Part shown: positions 58,932 through 64,000 of the stretch, in pieces | Position numbering within the stretch: position 1 is the first letter of the stretch | Layout: every line of letters begins with the position of its first letter | Origin: Gammaproteobacteria bacterium | GTDB lineage: Bacteria; Pseudomonadota; Gammaproteobacteria; Steroidobacterales; Rariloculaceae | Length of the DNA: 64,000 bases | Reading direction: 5' to 3' | Assembly (NCBI GenBank): GCA_022819855.1 | Contig: JAJEGN010000014.1 | Span: 64,501 to 128,500 of the forward strand | Position numbers and translations under genes: made by a program | The notes under the pieces: generated by a model | Seen by the model: the letters and a program-made list of their open reading frames with translations, nothing else | Told to the model about the DNA's origin: nothing | Database searches by the model: none

Positions 58932-59741
58932 ATGCCGAGATTCGCAGCCGGGATCGAGTACGACGGGACCGATTTCGTCGGTTGGCAGACGCAGCGTTCC
59001 GGCCGCAGCGTGCAGTCGGCGCTCGTTGCCGCCGTCTCCGCTGTTGCCGACGAGCACGTCGACGTTCACGGCGCGGGGCGAACCGACGCGGGCGTTCACG
59101 CCTGGCGGCAGGTCGCGCATTTCGATGCGGCGGCGAAGAGAACAACGCGCCAATGGCTGCTCGGAATCAACTCCAACCTGCCCGACGACATGGCCGTGCG
59201 CTGGGTTACGCCGGTAGGCGCGGATTTCGACGCGCGCCGCTCGGCGCTGTCGCGCACGTACCGCTACCGCATAGTCTCGAGTCCGACCCGACCCGTACTC
59301 GCGCGCCGCGGCGCCTGGTGGGTCCGCGATGCGCTCGATCCGGCCGAAATGAGCGCTGCCGCCGTGCAATGGCTCGGTGAACGCGACTTTTCGGCCTTTC
59401 GCGCCGCCGGATGCCAGTCGAGCACGCCGATGCGCTGTCTGAGCTCGGTCGAAATCAGTCGCGATGGTCCCGGGATGCGGCTCGATTTCACTGCCAACGC
59501 CTTCCTGTACCACATGGTGCGCAACCTCGTCGGCACGCTGGTTCACATCGGTTGCGGTCGGGCTCCGGCGCACTGGGCCGGCGAGCTGCTTGCCAGCCGG
59601 GACCGCACGCTCGCGCCCGCGACTGCCCCCGCTCGGGGGCTGACGCTCATGGCCGTGAGCTATCCGGACGCCTGCGGCTTGCCCGTGGACGCCGAACGCG
59701 CGTGTATCATGCGGTCATCGGAGGTTACGGTCAGACCATGA
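58932..59741 (+). CDS. truA: tRNA pseudouridine synthase A
   Basis: Makes pseudouridine at positions 38-40 of tRNA. The 269 aa product has the catalytic aspartate in [11 protein letters not shown] (D52), and the LSRTYRYRI and [16 protein letters not shown] motifs. It lies 69 bases after fimV, as in pseudomonads, and overlaps accD (ATGA at 59738-59741). trpF, often between truA and accD in relatives, is absent. Confidence 0.95.
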   Translation: MPRFAAGIEYDGTDFVGWQTQRSGRSVQSALVAAVSAVADEHVDVHGAGRTDAGVHAWRQVAHFDAAAKRTTRQWLLGINSNLPDDMAVRWVTPVGADFDARRSALSRTYRYRIVSSPTRPVLARRGAWWVRDALDPAEMSAAAVQWLGERDFSAFRAAGCQSSTPMRCLSSVEISRDGPGMRLDFTANAFLYHMVRNLVGTLVHIGCGRAPAHWAGELLASRDRTLAPATAPARGLTLMAVSYPDACGLPVDAERACIMRSSEVTVRP

Positions 59742-60598
59742 GCTGGTTCGACAAACTTATGCCATCGCGCATCCGCACGCAGCGGCGGAGCCGTTCGGTG
59801 CCCGAAGGCCTGTGGGTCAGTTGCACGGCCTGTTCGGCGCAGCTCTACCGTGCGGAACTCGAGCGCAACCTCTTCGTCTGTCCGAAGTGCGAGCATCACT
59901 TGCGGATCGGCGCGCGGGAGCGCCTCGAAGTGTTCCTCGATGCGAACTCCGAATTCGAGATCGCGGCGAAGCTCGAACCGCAGGACCCCTTGAGGTTCAG
60001 GGACAGCAGGCGCTATCGGGAACGATTGTCGACGGCGCAGAAGGAAACCGAGGAGACGGACGCGCTCGTCGTCATGGCCGGGACGCTCAAGGCGATCCCG
60101 CTCGTCGCCGCGGCATTCGAGTTTCGGTTCATGGGCGGTTCCATGGGCTCGGTCGTCGGGGAGCGTTTCGTTCGCGGCATCCGCTACTGCATCGAGCACC
60201 GCCGGCCGTTCGTGTGTTTCTCGGCGAGCGGCGGCGCTCGCATGCAGGAGGCGCTGTTTTCGCTGTTCCAGATGGGCAAGACGAGCGCGGCGCTTGCGGC
60301 ATTGAGCGAATCCGGTCTGCCTTACGTGTCGGTCATGACCGACCCGACGATGGGCGGGGTGTCGGCGAGCCTTGCGTCACTCGGCGACATCAACGTGGCC
60401 GAGCCCGGGTCGTTGATCGGCTTCGCAGGGCCTCGGGTCATTCAGCAAACCGTCGGCGAGACCTTGCCGGAGGGATTTCAGCGCGCGGAACTGCTGCTGG
60501 AGAAGGGGGCGCTCGACATGATCGTCGACCGCCGCCAGGTCCGGGACGAGATCGCGTCCCTGCTCGCCAAGCTGACAGACCGCCCCGCGGTCTCCTGA
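59738..60598 (+). CDS. accD: Acetyl-CoA carboxylase carboxyltransferase beta subunit
   Basis: Transfers carboxyl from biotin on BCCP to acetyl-CoA, the first step of fatty acid synthesis; this ties to the biotin genes in the window. The 286 aa product has the zinc ribbon C29, C32, C48, C51 (CTAC...CPKC), then the crotonase-like core with [22 protein letters not shown] and [14 protein letters not shown] overlap with truA; folC starts 17 bases on. Confidence 0.96.
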   Translation: MSWFDKLMPSRIRTQRRSRSVPEGLWVSCTACSAQLYRAELERNLFVCPKCEHHLRIGARERLEVFLDANSEFEIAAKLEPQDPLRFRDSRRYRERLSTAQKETEETDALVVMAGTLKAIPLVAAAFEFRFMGGSMGSVVGERFVRGIRYCIEHRRPFVCFSASGGARMQEALFSLFQMGKTSAALAALSESGLPYVSVMTDPTMGGVSASLASLGDINVAEPGSLIGFAGPRVIQQTVGETLPEGFQRAELLLEKGALDMIVDRRQVRDEIASLLAKLTDRPAVS

Positions 60599-60615
60599 CC
60601 GGGGGCCGATCCGCC

Positions 60616-61917
60616 TTGGCCGAGTCCACGCGTTTCGCCACGCTTGACGAATGGCTCGCCTGGCTCGAAACGCAGCATCCGAAAAAGATCGACTTCGGGC
60701 TCGACCGCGTTCGCGCCGTGCTCGATTCACTGGACCTGAAACCGCCGCCCTATCGGGTGATCGCCGTCGGCGGCACGAACGGCAAGGGTTCCTGCGTCGC
60801 TCTGCTGGAGAGCATCTATCTTGCGGCCGGATACTCGGTCGGCGCCTTCACTTCGCCGCATCTCTGGCGGTTCAACGAGCGCCTGCGCCGCGATGGCGCC
60901 GAAGCAAGCGACGCCGAACTCCTTGAACTCTTCCGGATCATCGATGCCGGGCGCGGTGCGGTATCGCTGACCTATTTCGAATGGTCGGCGGTCGCCGCCA
61001 TTCTCTTTTGCGCCCGCGAACGGGTCGACGTCGCGTTGCTCGAAGTCGGCATGGGGGGGCGGCTCGATGCGGTCAACGCCATCGACGCCGACGCGGCCCT
61101 GATCGTCAGTATCGATCTCGATCACCGCGAATGGCTCGGCGAGGACCGCGACTCGATCGGCCGTGAGAAGGCCGGCATCGTGCGCGGCGGTCGGCCCGTG
61201 ATCGTCGGCGATGCGAACCCGCCCGCAAGCCTGTTGTCGGCCATCCGGACCAGCGGCGCGAACGGCATCCTGCGCGGCAGGGACTTCGATTACCTTGCCG
61301 ACGGCGGCCGGTTCGAACTGGCTCGCAAGGGCATGCCAGCCGTGCCGCTGCCGCTGCCTGGTTTCGGCGGGGCGATTCAGGCAGCCAATGCGGCGGCATG
61401 TGCCGTGACCGTGGATGCGCTCGAAGCGGAGCTGCCCGTGACACAGGAAGCGCTCGCGGAGGGTCTGCGCCGGGCGAGCGCGCCGGGCCGGTGGCAACGA
61501 CTTACGATCGACGGCGTGGAATGGATATTCGACGTCGCGCACAATCCGGCCGCCGCGGCCTGTCTCAGGCGCGAACTCGATGGCTTGCCGCGGCGGCAAC
61601 GTACCGTGGCCGTCTTCGCGGCGATGCGCGACAAGGAGCTCGCATGCCTGCTTGAGCCGTTCACGGCCGAGGTCGAGCGATGGTTCGTCGCGCCGGTCGA
61701 TTCCGACCGCAGCGCGACGCCGCAAGGCTTGCGCGATCTGTTGCGCTCGCTCGGCGCGCGGAGCATCGAAATCCATGGCGATATCGCAGCCGCTACTCTG
61801 GCCGCCCGCGCTTGCGCCGAACCCGGTGACCGGGTCCTGGTCTTCGGCTCGTTCTATACGGTCGGTCCCGCTACGGCGGCGCTTGGGCTATACTGCGAAG
61901 CACGTTCAGTTGGGTGA
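60616..61917 (+). CDS. folC: Folylpolyglutamate / dihydrofolate synthase
   Basis: Adds glutamate to dihydropteroate and folates. The likely start is TTG 60616 (GGGGG upstream), giving 433 aa; no ATG or GTG fits at the right place. Motifs: P-loop GGTNGKGSCVALLE, SPHLWRFNERLR, LEVGMGGRLDAVN and FDVAHNPAAA. accD-folC-dedD order is conserved. Ends in a GTGA overlap with dedD. Confidence 0.93.
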   Translation: MAESTRFATLDEWLAWLETQHPKKIDFGLDRVRAVLDSLDLKPPPYRVIAVGGTNGKGSCVALLESIYLAAGYSVGAFTSPHLWRFNERLRRDGAEASDAELLELFRIIDAGRGAVSLTYFEWSAVAAILFCARERVDVALLEVGMGGRLDAVNAIDADAALIVSIDLDHREWLGEDRDSIGREKAGIVRGGRPVIVGDANPPASLLSAIRTSGANGILRGRDFDYLADGGRFELARKGMPAVPLPLPGFGGAIQAANAAACAVTVDALEAELPVTQEALAEGLRRASAPGRWQRLTIDGVEWIFDVAHNPAAAACLRRELDGLPRRQRTVAVFAAMRDKELACLLEPFTAEVERWFVAPVDSDRSATPQGLRDLLRSLGARSIEIHGDIAAATLAARACAEPGDRVLVFGSFYTVGPATAALGLYCEARSVG

Positions 61918-62549
61918 TCCTCGAGATGGATCCGCGGTTGAAGGAACGACTCATCGGGGCGGCCGTGCTGGTGGCGCTGGGGGTATGGCTGATTCCCTGG
62001 ATACTCGACGGCCCCGACCCGCAGCCCGCAACGGAGCCCGTGGTGGAGTTGCCGACGGACGCAGACGAGTCCGTCCCGATCAGAACGCGCACCATCGACC
62101 TCGACCGTCGTCCCGGCGGCGCGGGCGCTACGCCCGAGGCAGCAGCGGCGCCCGATGAAATTTTCGATGATCCGGCCACTGTTGCCGGCATCGAGCAGGC
62201 ACCGCCGCAAGTCGCCGAGGCGATTGCGGAACGTCCGCGCGAAACACGGGCCGCCGGTGCTGACGCGGAGCCCGCACCGCCGGTACAGGCCGCAGCCGCC
62301 GGCGACGCCCGCAATGACACCGGCGGCTGGGTCGTGCAGCTTGGCAGTTTCCGCGACAGGGACAACGCCGACCGGCAGGCGGCTCGGGTGGCGACCCACG
62401 GCTTCGAGCCCGCTGTTTCCGTATTCACAGCCGGAGGGCAGTCCCTGTACCGAGTGCGCGTCGGGCCCTACGATTCGCGTGGCCGTGCCGACGAGACTGT
62501 GTCGACACTCGCCGCGAACGGGTTTGTGGCGCAGGTCGTTGCAAACTGA
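61914..62549 (+). CDS. dedD: DedD-like SPOR-domain cell-division protein
   Basis: GTG 61914 overlaps the folC stop; ATG 61926 (MDPRLKERLIG) looks more like the DedD start. Single membrane segment (about 15-32, IGAAVLVALGVWLIPWIL), an acidic/proline-rich linker, and a C-terminal SPOR domain (about 135-210, GGWVVQLGSFRDRDNADRQAARV ... YRVRVGPY, given in parts). SPOR domains bind denuded peptidoglycan at the septum. cvpA follows. Confidence 0.9.
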   Translation: MILEMDPRLKERLIGAAVLVALGVWLIPWILDGPDPQPATEPVVELPTDADESVPIRTRTIDLDRRPGGAGATPEAAAAPDEIFDDPATVAGIEQAPPQVAEAIAERPRETRAAGADAEPAPPVQAAAAGDARNDTGGWVVQLGSFRDRDNADRQAARVATHGFEPAVSVFTAGGQSLYRVRVGPYDSRGRADETVSTLAANGFVAQVVAN

Positions 62550-62570
62550 TTCGCCGATGGACGAGAGATC

Positions 62571-63176
62571 ATGTCCTGGGCCGACTGGTTGATCATCGGC
62601 GTTTGCCTGGCGTCGGGGGCATTCGGGTTCTGGCGCGGATTCGCCAAGGAGATCGTTTCGCTCGCGACCTGGCTCGCCGCGATCTGGCTCGCCTGGCGCT
62701 TCGGCTCGATCGTGGAACCGCTGCTCGGTGTCTGGGAGGCGGCGCCGGAGCTCCGGGTCTGGGCCGCCCGCCTCGTGGTTTTCATCGCGGTGCTCGTGGC
62801 CGGCGGCCTGCTGGCCTGGCTGGTCCGGGGCTTCGTCAGACACAGCTTCCTGACTGGCACCGACAGAAGCCTCGGGGCACTCTTCGGCGTGGCGCGCGGC
62901 GTCATAATCGTCGGCCTCGGGGTCATCGGCATGCAGTTCGCGGGACTCGATCAGGATCCCTGGTGGCAGGGTTCGAAGCTGCGACCGACAGGCAACCAGG
63001 TCGCCGATGCGATCCGCTACTACGCCGAACTCGGCGGGAGCTACCTGGCGGCGCGGGACGAAGACCCCACCGCGTTGGGCGAAACGCCTGGCCGAGGACG
63101 GCCAATCGGCAGGCAGCATGGCGTGTTGCCGACGGCTGCCGAAGAAGCCGTTGCTCATCTCAATACTGGCGGGTAG
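62571..63176 (+). CDS. cvpA: CvpA-family inner-membrane protein
   Basis: The 201 aa product has four predicted membrane segments, with GFWRGFAKEIVSLATWLAA near the start and GALFGVARGVIIVGLGVI in the fourth, both typical of CvpA. CvpA is linked to colicin V export and envelope stress or purine-associated functions; its chemistry is not known. The C-terminal 50 residues are polar and probably cytoplasmic. purF starts 6 bases after the stop, the conserved cvpA-purF pair. Confidence 0.93.
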   Translation: MSWADWLIIGVCLASGAFGFWRGFAKEIVSLATWLAAIWLAWRFGSIVEPLLGVWEAAPELRVWAARLVVFIAVLVAGGLLAWLVRGFVRHSFLTGTDRSLGALFGVARGVIIVGLGVIGMQFAGLDQDPWWQGSKLRPTGNQVADAIRYYAELGGSYLAARDEDPTALGETPGRGRPIGRQHGVLPTAAEEAVAHLNTGG

Positions 63177-63182
63177 GCAACG

Positions 63183-64000
63183 ATGTGCGGAATAGTCGGA
63201 ATCGTCGGACGCGAAGCGGTCAACCAGCCGCTGTATGACGCGCTCACCGTCCTTCAGCACCGCGGGCAGGACGCCGCCGGGATCATCACCGAGGCCGACG
63301 GCTTGCTGCAGATCAGGAAGGGCAACGGGCTCGTGCGCGACGTGTTCGAGGAACGCCACATGCTCAGACTGCGGGGCAACGTGGGAATCGGGCACGTGCG
63401 CTACCCGACGGCCGGCAGCGCGAGCCAGTACGAAGCCCAGCCGTTCTACGTCAATTCACCCTATGGCGTCTGTCTCGCCCACAACGGCAATCTCGTCAAC
63501 GCCGACGACCTCAAGCAGCTCGTCGAGGCGCAGGATCGTCGGCACCTGAACACCAACTCCGACTCCGAGATCCTGCTCAATGTGCTCGCCCACGAGCTTG
63601 GCCAAAGATCGGGCAACGGTCTGCGTCCCGACCAGATTCTCGATGCCGCGCAGGCTCTGCACGGCCGCTGTTCGGGCGGCTACGCCGTCGTCGCGATGAT
63701 TTGCGGTCATGGCATCGTCGCATTCCGTGACCCGTACGGTATCCGGCCGATCATCCTTGGTGTTCGGGAAACGCCGTTCGGCAAGGAGCGGATGGTGGCG
63801 TCGGAAAGCGTCGCGCTCGATGCCCTGGGCTTCGAGATCGACCGCGACATCCTGCCGGGCGAAGCGGTGTTCATCGACAAGGACGGAACGCTGCACAGCA
63901 GGAAATACGACGGCGCCCCGGTCTATTCGCCGTGCATCTTCGAATTTGTCTATTTCGCGCGTCCCGACTCGATCATCGACAATCTTTCGGTCTACAAGGC
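63183..64000 (+). CDS. purF: Amidophosphoribosyltransferase (3-prime truncated by window)
   Basis: First committed step of purine synthesis. Starts MCGIVGIVG, whose Cys becomes the N-terminal nucleophile of the glutaminase after Met removal. Also visible: [28 protein letters not shown] and [10 protein letters not shown]. The frame is open to the right edge, so about 272 residues (glutaminase domain and the start of the transferase domain) are present. Confidence 0.96.
   Translation, partial: MCGIVGIVGREAVNQPLYDALTVLQHRGQDAAGIITEADGLLQIRKGNGLVRDVFEERHMLRLRGNVGIGHVRYPTAGSASQYEAQPFYVNSPYGVCLAHNGNLVNADDLKQLVEAQDRRHLNTNSDSEILLNVLAHELGQRSGNGLRPDQILDAAQALHGRCSGGYAVVAMICGHGIVAFRDPYGIRPIILGVRETPFGKERMVASESVALDALGFEIDRDILPGEAVFIDKDGTLHSRKYDGAPVYSPCIFEFVYFARPDSIIDNLSVYK

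Overview
The window is GC-rich, densely coded chromosomal DNA from a gammaproteobacterium. The evidence is an EF-P with Lys34 plus both beta-lysylation enzymes (EpmA, EpmB), ParC/ParE, EttA, FimV, a degenerate RibBA, and the gammaproteobacterial orders glyA-nrdR-ribD-ribE-ribBA-ribH-nusB-thiL-pgpA and prmB-aroC-asd-fimV-truA-accD-folC-dedD-cvpA-purF. A lineage near Steroidobacterales, Xanthomonadales or Woeseiales is possible but is a guess from gene order and composition. No rRNA, tRNA, CRISPR array or complete insertion sequence was seen.

Region 1 (1-11641, all + strand) is the most unusual. In order it holds: the end of an unidentified protein; a Ser/Thr kinase; a membrane-anchored TPR protein; an FHA-like/TM/PEGA/SUMF1 protein; a small acidic exported protein; a TolQ/MotA-type channel subunit; an actin-like-fold/FHA fusion; two successive proteins that each join a MotB-like N-terminal membrane segment to a coiled coil and a von Willebrand A domain; and an OmpA-family protein with a glycine zipper. 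Several genes overlap by 4-32 bases. I read it as one envelope-spanning, possibly ion-driven complex under phospho-threonine control. I do not recognise it as a described system.

Region 2 (11734-21544) is biosynthetic: bioF-bioD and a phosphomannomutase on the minus strand, bioA on the plus strand, then the acetolactate synthase large and small subunits, which are unusually divergent around a 19-base palindrome, then proB-proA. Region 3 (about 21700-25300) is a variable island with a small exported protein, a DUF3883 protein, gene fragments, a 175-base degenerate duplication and a RIO-like kinase. It is followed by a large AAA/TM/P-domain/WD40 protein (25309-29310).

Region 4 (29314-39800) has ettA, a histone-deacetylase-like gene, glyA, nrdR, the riboflavin genes (with a RibBA whose cyclohydrolase half has lost its zinc cysteines), nusB, thiL, pgpA and a solitary xseB. 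Region 5 (39973-53554) has katG with a clear promoter, parE-parC, and the EF-P set epmB / efp / epmA, interrupted by a trypsin-like protease and a FitAB/VapBC-type toxin-antitoxin pair, then psd and a SCO1-like copper protein. Region 6 (53569-64000) is a plus-strand housekeeping run from prmB to a purF cut off by the window edge.
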